Source of the DNA: Rhodoferax sp.
GTDB lineage: Bacteria > Pseudomonadota > Gammaproteobacteria > Burkholderiales > Burkholderiaceae_C
Length of the DNA: 11,399 bases
Assembly: GCA_028711355.1 (NCBI GenBank)
Contig: JAQTSL010000094.1
Location: forward strand, 1-11,399
Direction: 5' to 3'
The notes beneath the pieces are model-generated. The model was not told where the DNA came from, ran no database searches, and saw only the letters and a list, made by a program, of their open reading frames with translations. Each line of letters starts with the position of its first letter. Position 1 is the stretch's first letter. The position numbers and the translations under genes were made by a program. Shown here in pieces: positions 5,058-11,399 of the stretch.

Positions 5058-6953
5058 TTATTCGACCTTGGGAAGGGTTTGGATATAGGCAAGTAGCTCC
5101 GTCGGCGGGATCGGGCGACTAAGCCAATAGCCTTGCAAAATATCGAAACCATTGAGCTGTAAAAATTCGGCTTGGGCCGATGTTTCAACGCCTTCGGCGA
5201 CGACCTTCAAGCTCAGGGCATGCGCCATCTGGATGATCGCTATGACAATCGCCCCGTTTTCGCTGTCATGGGGCAGGCCGCGCACAAAACCCTGATCAAT
5301 CTTGAGCTCATTGACCTGAAAGCGCTTGAGGTAGCCAAACGACGAGTAGCCGGTTCCAAAATCATCAATCGACAACGAAAATCCGGCTTGATGGACGGCT
5401 TCCAGAACAACTGCACCGTCTTCGTCCATCAGCGCACTTTCAATCAATTCGAATTCAAAGCGGCTGACTGGCTCGCCAAAACTCAAAATGGTTTTACAAA
5501 AACGCTCAACCAGACCGCAACCGTGCAGCAATTGATGTGGCGAGACGTTGATCGACACCTTGGGCAGTTCAACCCCGTGCGTACGCAGCAGGGCAAGGTC
5601 ACGACACACCTGGCTTAACACCCAGTCGCCCAGTTCATCAATCAACCCGGTTCGCTCGGTCACCGGCACGAATTCGGCAGGCGACATGGGTTGACCGTTG
5701 TCGCGCTGCCAGCGCACCAGCGCTTCAACGCCAACCAATTGTCGCGTTTGCGCACACAGTTGTGGTTGGTACGCGACCCACAGCCCATGCCCGTCATGTT
5801 GCAAGGCACTGCGCAAACTGGCTTCAATGTCCAGGTCACTGTGCACGCGTGCGTCAATGGCATCAGAATAAAACCGGAAACCATTCTTGCCGTGCGTTTT
5901 GGCGACATACATGGCCATGTCTGCACGTTGCAGCAAGACCATCGGGTCAATTTCATCACAGGGCAATAAAAGCACACCGATGCTCAGCCCCACATGGCTT
6001 GGGGTGGGCGCGGTCGGTAGCGGCTCGGCCAGGGTCGCAACCATCAATCGCGCCACCTTGGCCGCGTGCTCAGGGTCTGAAATTCCATAAAGAATGACCC
6101 CGAACTCGTCACCGCCCAGGCGTGCCACTACATCGCCGGATCGCAAAATTGAGGACAAACGCTGCCCGATCAACCGCAGTGCCTGGTCACCTACCGCATG
6201 ACCCAAGGTGTTGTTGACTTTTTTGAAATCGTCAATATCGATAAACAATAGCGCGGCGCCGATCGGTTCACGTGCTGAACGAGCTACGGCCAGGCGCAGC
6301 TCACGTTCAAACAAACGTCGATTGGGCAGGTCTGTGACGGGGTCGTAAAACGCCATCAGTTTCAGCTGCTCTTCTGCCAGCACCATACGGTGTCGCAAGC
6401 CACGGGTCAAACGATAAGCCAGTGTCAGAGCTACCGCCGCAATACCCAGCACTCCCAGCGCGTACTCAAACATACGCCAATAGAGCGATAAAAAGCTGAT
6501 GCGAAGCAACAAAGTCCCGACCTTGTCACCGTCAATCGTTACGTCCTCACGCAAAACATCAGCCAACAAGCCGGTTGAGATTGCGTCCGGAAAGTGAAGC
6601 GAGTTGGGTGAGGTCTTATTGCCGCTCAAAGCCAGTTCTGCGGGGAACGGGAAGTCCCCAGCAGCAGCCAACCGCGCACCATCAGCCCGATACAAGGCGG
6701 CGCCGGTGATGCGGGGCGTGAACTGCAACGCACCCAGGGTTTCCTGTGCTGCGTTGGCATCATTGAAGACCAGTGCGGCCGCACTGTTGGCGCCGATGAT
6801 GGAGGCCTCAGTACGCAACTCTTCCAGCATCTGCTGGCGACCAATCACGTATTGATGCACCATCAACAAAAAGAACGCGATCAGCAACGCCAGGCCAGTT
6901 GACAACAAACTTAAACGTTTAGAACTTTCAAGGCGAGCTTGCTGACTTGACAT
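5058..6953 (-). CDS. Membrane CHASE8-like/GGDEF/EAL c-di-GMP synthase-phosphodiesterase (YfiN-like)
   Basis: A 631-residue inner-membrane signalling protein. A membrane segment at about 16-36 and another at about 163-183 flank a periplasmic domain of about 125 residues. That domain begins ELRTEASIIGANSAAALVFND, which resembles the CHASE8 sensor of YfiN/TpbB. The linker is short, with no obvious complete HAMP. GGDEF is intact (280-284), with the inhibitory RxxD site (RSGD, 271-274) five residues before it, so diguanylate cyclase activity with product inhibition is expected. The EAL domain also keeps key residues: E410-A-L, NVS (469-471), E505 in ELIES, DDFGTGYSS (530-538), K551 and E587. Phosphodiesterase activity is therefore plausible. 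Unlike YfiN, which ends after GGDEF, this protein carries EAL. The start codon lies 5 bp after the yfiR-like stop, indicating translational coupling. The net direction of activity cannot be told from sequence. Confidence 0.9.
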   Translation of the reverse strand: MSSQQARLESSKRLSLLSTGLALLIAFFLLMVHQYVIGRQQMLEELRTEASIIGANSAAALVFNDANAAQETLGALQFTPRITGAALYRADGARLAAAGDFPFPAELALSGNKTSPNSLHFPDAISTGLLADVLREDVTIDGDKVGTLLLRISFLSLYWRMFEYALGVLGIAAVALTLAYRLTRGLRHRMVLAEEQLKLMAFYDPVTDLPNRRLFERELRLAVARSAREPIGAALLFIDIDDFKKVNNTLGHAVGDQALRLIGQRLSSILRSGDVVARLGGDEFGVILYGISDPEHAAKVARLMVATLAEPLPTAPTPSHVGLSIGVLLLPCDEIDPMVLLQRADMAMYVAKTHGKNGFRFYSDAIDARVHSDLDIEASLRSALQHDGHGLWVAYQPQLCAQTRQLVGVEALVRWQRDNGQPMSPAEFVPVTERTGLIDELGDWVLSQVCRDLALLRTHGVELPKVSINVSPHQLLHGCGLVERFCKTILSFGEPVSRFEFELIESALMDEDGAVVLEAVHQAGFSLSIDDFGTGYSSFGYLKRFQVNELKIDQGFVRGLPHDSENGAIVIAIIQMAHALSLKVVAEGVETSAQAEFLQLNGFDILQGYWLSRPIPPTELLAYIQTLPKVE

Positions 6954-6958
6954 ACGCT

Positions 6959-7492
6959 TTACTCTATCACTTGGCGTGCCAGCCGCAGCACTTTGGAACT
7001 GATCGACAGTGCGGCCTGGCGAACAGCATTCAGATCAACGTCAAAGACAACGCGCCCGTGATCAAGGTCCAGGTTGAGCATCACTCCACGTTGCCAATAC
7101 CCGGCAGAATCACCCATCAGCAAAACACCGTGCGTGCGCGCCAGTGCGACAACATTGGACAAATTGTCGGCTTCAAAAGGGGCCACATAAAGCGCATGGC
7201 AGTGTGCGATTTTGCTGGCTTGAACTTGAACAACCCGAAGTGGCTTGCCTTTGAGCAACTTGCCATCAAGTTGCAGCAGAGCCGTAGCTACGGGTCCGAT
7301 ACCGAGATAGCACATCGTGACCTGTGCTGTTGGCTGTGTATGCTGGTCTGGCCAGTCAACAAATAACAGCATATTGACCAAAATGGCCGCTTTCAGTTCA
7401 GGTTCAGGCGCTTGATGCTGCGCTTGTGCCAGTGTTGCCAGGGCCGACAAAAGCAATGCAAAACCCGTTTGCCAGACTGTTCGGGCAGACAT
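6959..7492 (-). CDS. YfiR-family periplasmic regulator (formerly DUF4154)
   Basis: A 177-residue exported protein. The chosen start at 7492 lies 10 bp after the receptor stop, has an AAGAG ribosome binding site and gives a clean signal peptide (MSARTVWQTGFALLLSALAT, then LAQA, with cleavage likely after AQA). An upstream in-frame ATG at 7549 would overlap the receptor gene and spoil the signal peptide. The mature protein matches the YfiR/HmsC-like pattern: AAILVNMLLFVDWP near the N-terminus, CYLG, CHALYVAP, and a C-terminal VVFDVDLNAVRQAALSISSK followed by VLRLA. C61 and C98 appear to match the pair that forms a disulfide in P. aeruginosa YfiR; its second disulfide pair is absent. In that species YfiR binds the periplasmic part of YfiN and inhibits it. 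The next gene encodes a matching membrane protein, so the same partnership is inferred. Confidence 0.85.
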   Translation of the reverse strand: MSARTVWQTGFALLLSALATLAQAQHQAPEPELKAAILVNMLLFVDWPDQHTQPTAQVTMCYLGIGPVATALLQLDGKLLKGKPLRVVQVQASKIAHCHALYVAPFEADNLSNVVALARTHGVLLMGDSAGYWQRGVMLNLDLDHGRVVFDVDLNAVRQAALSISSKVLRLARQVIE

Positions 7493-7502
7493 CAAGCAGC
7501 TC

Positions 7503-9506
7503 TTACAAAGACAAAGGCAGCGTCCAACGCAGTCTGAACTGGCGTTCATCCTGGGCCAGCGCGTCCGCTACAAAGCTTGAAGAGGCTGGGTCAAGATAAC
7601 GGTGATCACCGACGTTATGAATCCCCAGAACAAACTTTCCCCAACCTACCATGGGTTCACAGGACAGCGTCAAATTGAACACACCGAACCCCGGTACGCG
7701 TCCCGCCAATGATCGCCGGTCAGACACACCTTGCCATTCCGAGGCGAGCGTCCAACCTGCTGCCAAGGGCAAACCCAGGACCACTTTACCAAGCCATTGC
7801 GGTGAGTTTTCAAGTTCACTGCCATTGGCCGCGCTTGACCATTGCCGCGACAGGCTGGCACGCGCCCGGTAGCCGCTGGACCAGCGCTTTTCAGCATCAA
7901 GCTCGATACCACGCGTCTGCAGGCTGGGCTGATTGACAAACGCGACCAATCCATCAGAGGGGTCCACCACCTGATCAATCATGTCACGCACCACATTGCG
8001 GTACCAACTTAGCCCCAGCCGTCCCCCCTGGGCGACCCGAAAATCGGCCGCCAGTTCGGCACTGCGGATGCGTTCTGGTTGCAGCGCCGGATTGGCTTTT
8101 TGCAGGACACCGCCATCGTCGTAGAAACGCTCGTAAGCGTTGGGCGCACGGTAAGCGTTACCCAGCATCATCTTCAAGGTGGCGTTTTCATGCGGTTGAT
8201 AAATCAGGGCGGCGCGCGGCGAAGTGATCGCCGGGTAATCACTGTGCTTGTCATAACGCAGCCCCAAATTGAGCAACCACTGCCTGGACAAACGCCATTC
8301 ATCTTGCACAAAAACGCCAAGGGTATGAGAGGGGTGATTGTTGTCAAGGTAACTTGTGGCTGGGAAAACGTCAAAATTGCGTTGCGCAACCAGCGTGTTC
8401 CATTGCGTCTCGGTGCCCAGCATCAACTTGTGCCTGGGCCATGTGGTAAGGATCAACCGGTAATCACCTCCCACCCAGTTGGCGCGCCCGGTATCCCGGT
8501 TGACGACCGGTCCGGTGTAGATGTAATCGCCGCCGTAGCGGTAGCTGCTACCGAACACCCTGAATTGTTGTTGCCAGTCATTGGTTAGCAGGCCGTCATA
8601 AGCCAGTTCAATCAAGGCATGTTGATCCACCGTGTGTGTGCCGGGTTGGCCAAAAACAGTTGAAAAGGGTGCATTGGGCAGGACTTTGTCGCGTGAACTC
8701 AGGTTGGCGCTCAGATGCCAAGGGCCCAAATTGAATTTTGCATAGGCTTTTTGATAAGCCTCACCATCCAGGCCGCGGGCCCAACCGTTGTCTGCCCCGG
8801 TATTGAACTCGGGAAAATAAAGATCACTGCCACGGGTGTCAGACGCGGCCAGCGCAACCAACCAGTCGTGTGTGTCATCCGTGCGCTGCCCCGTCAGCAG
8901 CCCAAGGCGACGGCTTGCTCCACTACCCAGCTCGGCGGTCAGTCGGGTGCCATTGACATCGCCGCCATCAAGCATCACGGCATTGACAATGCCAAACAGC
9001 GCATTGGCACCATAAACTGCAGACGATGGCCCCGAGACAAATTCCAGCCGCTTGACCCAATCCAGCTCAATCGGTGCTTCATTGCCAACTTGCGCCTGAT
9101 CGTACAGTGCGTCATTGCGTCGCGCACCGTCGGTCAGCAGCAAAATGCGCGAGTTGTAGTCGCCCGGACGGTTGAAGCCGCGCACCCCAAGATAGCTGTA
9201 ATTGCGATCATTGCTGACATACAAGCCCGGCAAACTCGATAACGCTTCGGCCAGATTGCGGTAGCTGTGGCGGTTCAACTCTGCTTGCTCAATGACCCGC
9301 ACCGAGGCCGGTGAATCGGCCAGCGGCTGGCCGTAGCGCGAGGCACTTTGGACTTCGACCCGCAGCAAATCATCGAGCGACATTTGCGCCAGTTCACCCG
9401 CTTGCGTCAGCACCGCCGCTTGCGGCGAAGTACAGCAACACCACAACACCATTGCCTTTGCCAAAGCGCCACCCATGCGAAGCCAACAGGCTGGACGAAG
9501 CCGCAT
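7503..9506 (-). CDS. TonB-dependent outer-membrane receptor
   Basis: A ligand-gated outer-membrane beta barrel energised by TonB. With the start at 9506 it is 667 residues; an ATG at 9536 or a GTG at 9563 are in-frame alternatives, and none has a good ribosome binding site. The N-terminus (MRLRPACWLRMGGALAKAMV, then LWCCCTSPQA) is a signal peptide with an unusual Cys-Cys-Cys. Then comes SLDDLLRVEVQSASRYGQ (43-60), a motif typical of a receptor subgroup found beside YfiR-type genes. The plug domain runs to about 180 and includes LPGLYVSNDRNYSYLGVRGF and RLEFVSGPSSAVYGANALFG. The barrel follows and ends in RLRWTLPLSL. There is no N-terminal STN signalling domain, so it is not a FecA-type transducer. 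The ligand is unknown. It lies 62 bp downstream of ahpF and 10 bp ahead of the yfiR-like gene. Confidence 0.9.
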   Translation of the reverse strand: MRLRPACWLRMGGALAKAMVLWCCCTSPQAAVLTQAGELAQMSLDDLLRVEVQSASRYGQPLADSPASVRVIEQAELNRHSYRNLAEALSSLPGLYVSNDRNYSYLGVRGFNRPGDYNSRILLLTDGARRNDALYDQAQVGNEAPIELDWVKRLEFVSGPSSAVYGANALFGIVNAVMLDGGDVNGTRLTAELGSGASRRLGLLTGQRTDDTHDWLVALAASDTRGSDLYFPEFNTGADNGWARGLDGEAYQKAYAKFNLGPWHLSANLSSRDKVLPNAPFSTVFGQPGTHTVDQHALIELAYDGLLTNDWQQQFRVFGSSYRYGGDYIYTGPVVNRDTGRANWVGGDYRLILTTWPRHKLMLGTETQWNTLVAQRNFDVFPATSYLDNNHPSHTLGVFVQDEWRLSRQWLLNLGLRYDKHSDYPAITSPRAALIYQPHENATLKMMLGNAYRAPNAYERFYDDGGVLQKANPALQPERIRSAELAADFRVAQGGRLGLSWYRNVVRDMIDQVVDPSDGLVAFVNQPSLQTRGIELDAEKRWSSGYRARASLSRQWSSAANGSELENSPQWLGKVVLGLPLAAGWTLASEWQGVSDRRSLAGRVPGFGVFNLTLSCEPMVGWGKFVLGIHNVGDHRYLDPASSSFVADALAQDERQFRLRWTLPLSL

Positions 9507-9568
9507 GACACATGCTGTTTCTGGATGGAAGTTCATTGGGTGACTAAAGGTGGCGTCAGGCACAGATT

Positions 9569-11134
9569 CTATGCAGTTGGCAAACGCATCAGGTAGTCAA
9601 ACGCCCCCAGTGCGGCTTTGGCGCCGTCGCCGGCGGCGATGATGATCTGCTTGAACGGCACGGTGGTGGCGTCGCCCGCCGCATAGACACCGGGCAGCGA
9701 CGTGGCGCCTTTGGCATCGACCACAATTTCGGCCCGGTTGCTTAGCTCCAGCGTGCCTTTGAGCCATTCGGTGTTGGGTACCAGGCCGATCTGCACAAAA
9801 ACACCTTCCAGTTCAACGTGGTGAACCGCCTCGGTGGCGCGGTCTTGGTACGTCAGACCGTTCACCTTATGGCCATCGCCGGTGATTTCGGTGGTTTGCG
9901 CGTTGACGTGGATCGTCACGTTGGGCAGGCTTTTGAGTTTGTTGACCAGTACCGCGTCGGCGCGCAGTTGCGGGTCAAATTCGATCAGCGTGACCTGCGA
10001 GACCACACCGGCCAAGTCAATGGCCGCCTCGACGCCCGAGTTACCGCCACCAATCACCGCCACGTGTTTGCCCTTAAAGAGCGGGCCGTCGCAGTGCGGG
10101 CAGTAGGCCACACCCTTGGTTTTGTACTGTTCTTCGCCGGGCACGTTCACATTGCGCCAGCGCGCGCCAGTGGACAAAATGACGGTTTTGCTCTTGAGGC
10201 TGGCGCCTTTGGCCAGTTGCACCTCAATCAGGCCGCCGGTGTGCGCGGCCGGGATCAGTTTGTCCACCCGTTGCAGGTTCATGATCGGCACGTCGTAGGC
10301 GCGCACCTGCGCTTCGAGTGCGGCGGCAAACTTCGGGCCGTCGGTTGCCAGCACCGACACATAGTTCTCGATCCCCAGCGTATCGTTGACCTGGCCACCA
10401 AAGCGCTCAGCCACCACGCCGGTGCGGATGCCTTTGCGTGCAGCGTACACCGCTGCCGCCGCGCCAGCCGGGCCACCGCCAACGATCAGCACGTCAAATG
10501 GTGCCTCGGCGCTTAGCTTGGTGGCGTCGCGCGAAGCTGCGCCGGTGTCAATTTTGTCAATGATTTCTTCCAGCAGCATGCGGCCAGAGCCAAACAACGC
10601 GCCGTTCAAAAACACCATCGGCACCGCCATGATCTCGCGCTGGTTAACCTCGTCCTGGAACGCGCCACCCTCAATCACCACCGTTTTCACCTTGGGGTTG
10701 ATGACCGCCATCAGGCTCAGCGCCTGCACTACGTCCGGGCAGTTGTGGCAGGTCAGCGACATATACACTTCAAAATTAAAGTCGCCATCCAGCGCGCGGA
10801 TGCTGTCCAGCACATCGGCATCGACCTTGGGCGGGTGGCCGCCGGTCCACAGCAACGCCAGCACCAGCGAGGTAAATTCGTGACCCAGTGGCAGACCGGC
10901 AAAGCGCAGGCTGTTGGTTGTGCCGGGGCGCTGCACGGTAAACGATGGCTTGCGCGCATCGGTGCCGTTAGTTTTTAGCGTAATCATGTCGCTGCGCAGA
11001 CCTTGAATGGTTTGCAGCAGTTTGCGCAGGTCGCGCGAATTGTCAGAGTTATCCAGGCTGGCCACCATCTCGAACGGCTGCTTGACGCGCTGAAGGTAAG
11101 TGGCGAGTTGGGTTTGAAGCTCTTGGTCGAGCAT
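9569..11134 (-). CDS. ahpF: Alkyl hydroperoxide reductase subunit F (NADH:peroxiredoxin reductase)
   Basis: A cytoplasmic flavoprotein that passes electrons from NADH through FAD and two dithiol centres to the peroxiredoxin AhpC, which reduces H2O2 and organic peroxides. At 521 residues it equals E. coli AhpF. The N-terminal double-thioredoxin domain carries CHNC at 129-132, the same numbers as in E. coli. The FAD site GGGPAG is at 219-224, the NADH site GGGNSG at 361-366 and the reductase active-site CPHC at 344-347, followed by the second FAD-binding motif GVYAAGDATT. A good AGGAG ribosome binding site precedes the ATG at 11134. The ahpC end lies 168 bp upstream on the same strand, but a strong terminator and a repeat separate the two, so ahpF depends on readthrough or on its own promoter, which I could not identify. 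Confidence 0.97.
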   Translation of the reverse strand: MLDQELQTQLATYLQRVKQPFEMVASLDNSDNSRDLRKLLQTIQGLRSDMITLKTNGTDARKPSFTVQRPGTTNSLRFAGLPLGHEFTSLVLALLWTGGHPPKVDADVLDSIRALDGDFNFEVYMSLTCHNCPDVVQALSLMAVINPKVKTVVIEGGAFQDEVNQREIMAVPMVFLNGALFGSGRMLLEEIIDKIDTGAASRDATKLSAEAPFDVLIVGGGPAGAAAAVYAARKGIRTGVVAERFGGQVNDTLGIENYVSVLATDGPKFAAALEAQVRAYDVPIMNLQRVDKLIPAAHTGGLIEVQLAKGASLKSKTVILSTGARWRNVNVPGEEQYKTKGVAYCPHCDGPLFKGKHVAVIGGGNSGVEAAIDLAGVVSQVTLIEFDPQLRADAVLVNKLKSLPNVTIHVNAQTTEITGDGHKVNGLTYQDRATEAVHHVELEGVFVQIGLVPNTEWLKGTLELSNRAEIVVDAKGATSLPGVYAAGDATTVPFKQIIIAAGDGAKAALGAFDYLMRLPTA

Positions 11135-11157
11135 GATGGGCTCCTGAGAATGCTTTG

Positions 11158-11206
11158 AAAAAAATAGCTGCTTGCGCTTAATGAATAAGGGCTAAAGGCT
11201 AATTTT
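11158..11206 (+). repeat. Dispersed intergenic repeat (Comamonadaceae type)
   Basis: An A-rich start leads into TAGCTGCTTGCGC, then AAGGGCTAAAGGCTAATTTT. I recognise this as a short repeat found many times between genes in Rhodoferax, Polaromonas and relatives; that is recollection, not a search. It sits in the ahpC-ahpF gap between the terminator and the ahpF ribosome binding site. A diverged copy with the same internal spacing is embedded in valS at 3522-3563. Confidence 0.6.
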
Positions 11207-11212
11207 GCTTAC

Positions 11213-11260
11213 AAAAAAGCCGGACGGCAAGGCATCAGCGCACCTTGACGCAGTCCGGCT
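11213..11260 (-). terminator. Rho-independent terminator after ahpC
   Basis: On the minus strand AGCCGGAC (11260-11253) pairs with GTCCGGCT (11225-11218), followed at once by a run of T. Inside the loop CAAGG and CCTTG can pair as well, giving a long two-part stem. Its place after the ahpC stop shows that ahpC transcripts largely end here, with ahpF expressed at a lower or separate level. Confidence 0.85.
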
Positions 11261-11263
11261 GGC

Positions 11264-11285
11264 GGCAGGCCTTTACAGGCCTGCC
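11264..11285. repeat. 8-bp perfect hairpin between the ahpC stop and its terminator
   Basis: GGCAGGCC (11264-11271) and GGCCTGCC (11278-11285) are perfect inverted repeats around a six-base loop. The hairpin sits 17 bases past the ahpC stop and three bases before the terminator stem. It may protect the mRNA 3' end or strengthen termination. It has no T-run of its own. Confidence 0.7.
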
Positions 11286-11302
11286 GATTTCGTTCCGGCG
11301 GT

Positions 11303-11399
11303 TTAGATCTTGCCAACCAATTCCAGCGACGGGGCGATGGTCTTGGCGCCTTCTTTCCACTTGGCCGGGCACACTTCACCGGGGTGGGCGGCGGTGTAT
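11303..11399 (-). CDS. ahpC: Alkyl hydroperoxide reductase subunit C (peroxiredoxin), 3' end only
   Basis: The last 31 codons of a gene that continues beyond the window. The visible residues YTAAHPGEVCPAKWKEGAKT followed by IAPSLELVGKI are nearly identical to the C-terminus of bacterial AhpC. They include the resolving cysteine in GEVCPAKW, which forms the inter-subunit disulfide with the peroxidatic cysteine (outside the window). AhpC is a decameric typical 2-Cys peroxiredoxin of about 187 residues that reduces H2O2 and alkyl hydroperoxides and is recycled by AhpF, encoded next on the same strand. The promoter and any OxyR site would lie outside the window. Confidence 0.97.
   Translation of the reverse strand, partial: YTAAHPGEVCPAKWKEGAKTIAPSLELVGKI

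Noticed and set aside
7503..9506. Receptor signal sequence with CCC read as a lipoprotein lipobox
   Set aside because: The residues before the cysteines (VLW, LWC, WCC) do not fit a lipobox, and the protein is a TonB-dependent barrel with a normal signal peptide.
1..11399. CRISPR arrays, phage genes, toxin-antitoxin pairs or riboswitches
   Set aside because: No regularly spaced repeats, no such protein families and no recognisable aptamer cores were found on either strand.

Overview
The window looks like chromosomal DNA of a betaproteobacterium of the Comamonadaceae (Rhodoferax/Polaromonas type). I infer this from the protein sequences (CysM, ValRS, AhpF), from a short intergenic repeat of the TAGCTGcttGCGC...AAGGGCTA type that I associate with that family, and from the moderately GC-rich codon use. 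No species can be named from the sequence alone.

Layout. Positions 1-456 hold no intact gene. They contain a degraded IS21-family end: the first ~40 codons of an istA transposase on the minus strand, fused to two tandem ~22-bp repeats. A terminator and the 3' side of a tRNA-Leu(CAA) gene follow. The tRNA (457-541, minus) is transcribed away from cysM (579-1481, plus). cysM is followed after 19 bp by a small TusA/SirA-family sulfur-carrier gene (1501-1728), giving a two-gene sulfur operon. Convergent with it is a 5'-truncated, apparently frameshifted remnant of a pterin-4a-carbinolamine dehydratase gene (1750-1902), which abuts the stop codon of valS.

From 1903 to the end everything is on the minus strand. 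In transcription order it reads: ahpC (only its 3' end is in the window), a strong terminator, ahpF, a TonB-dependent outer-membrane receptor, a YfiR-family periplasmic protein, a CHASE8-like/GGDEF/EAL membrane protein, and valS. ahpC and ahpF form the alkyl hydroperoxide reductase system. The receptor, YfiR and GGDEF-EAL genes are tightly packed (gaps of 10 and 5 bp). They read as one transmembrane signalling unit: outer-membrane receptor, periplasmic regulator, then an inner-membrane c-di-GMP synthase/phosphodiesterase. This resembles the YfiBNR system, but a TonB receptor stands where YfiB would be and an apparently intact EAL domain has been added.

The most unusual details are inside valS. 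An extra stretch of about 40 residues lies between the WPE and YLPSSVLVTG blocks, and its DNA carries a 22-bp inverted repeat (20/22 matching). A second stretch of coding sequence aligns without gaps to the intergenic repeat found between ahpC and ahpF, which suggests a repeat captured in frame by an essential gene.
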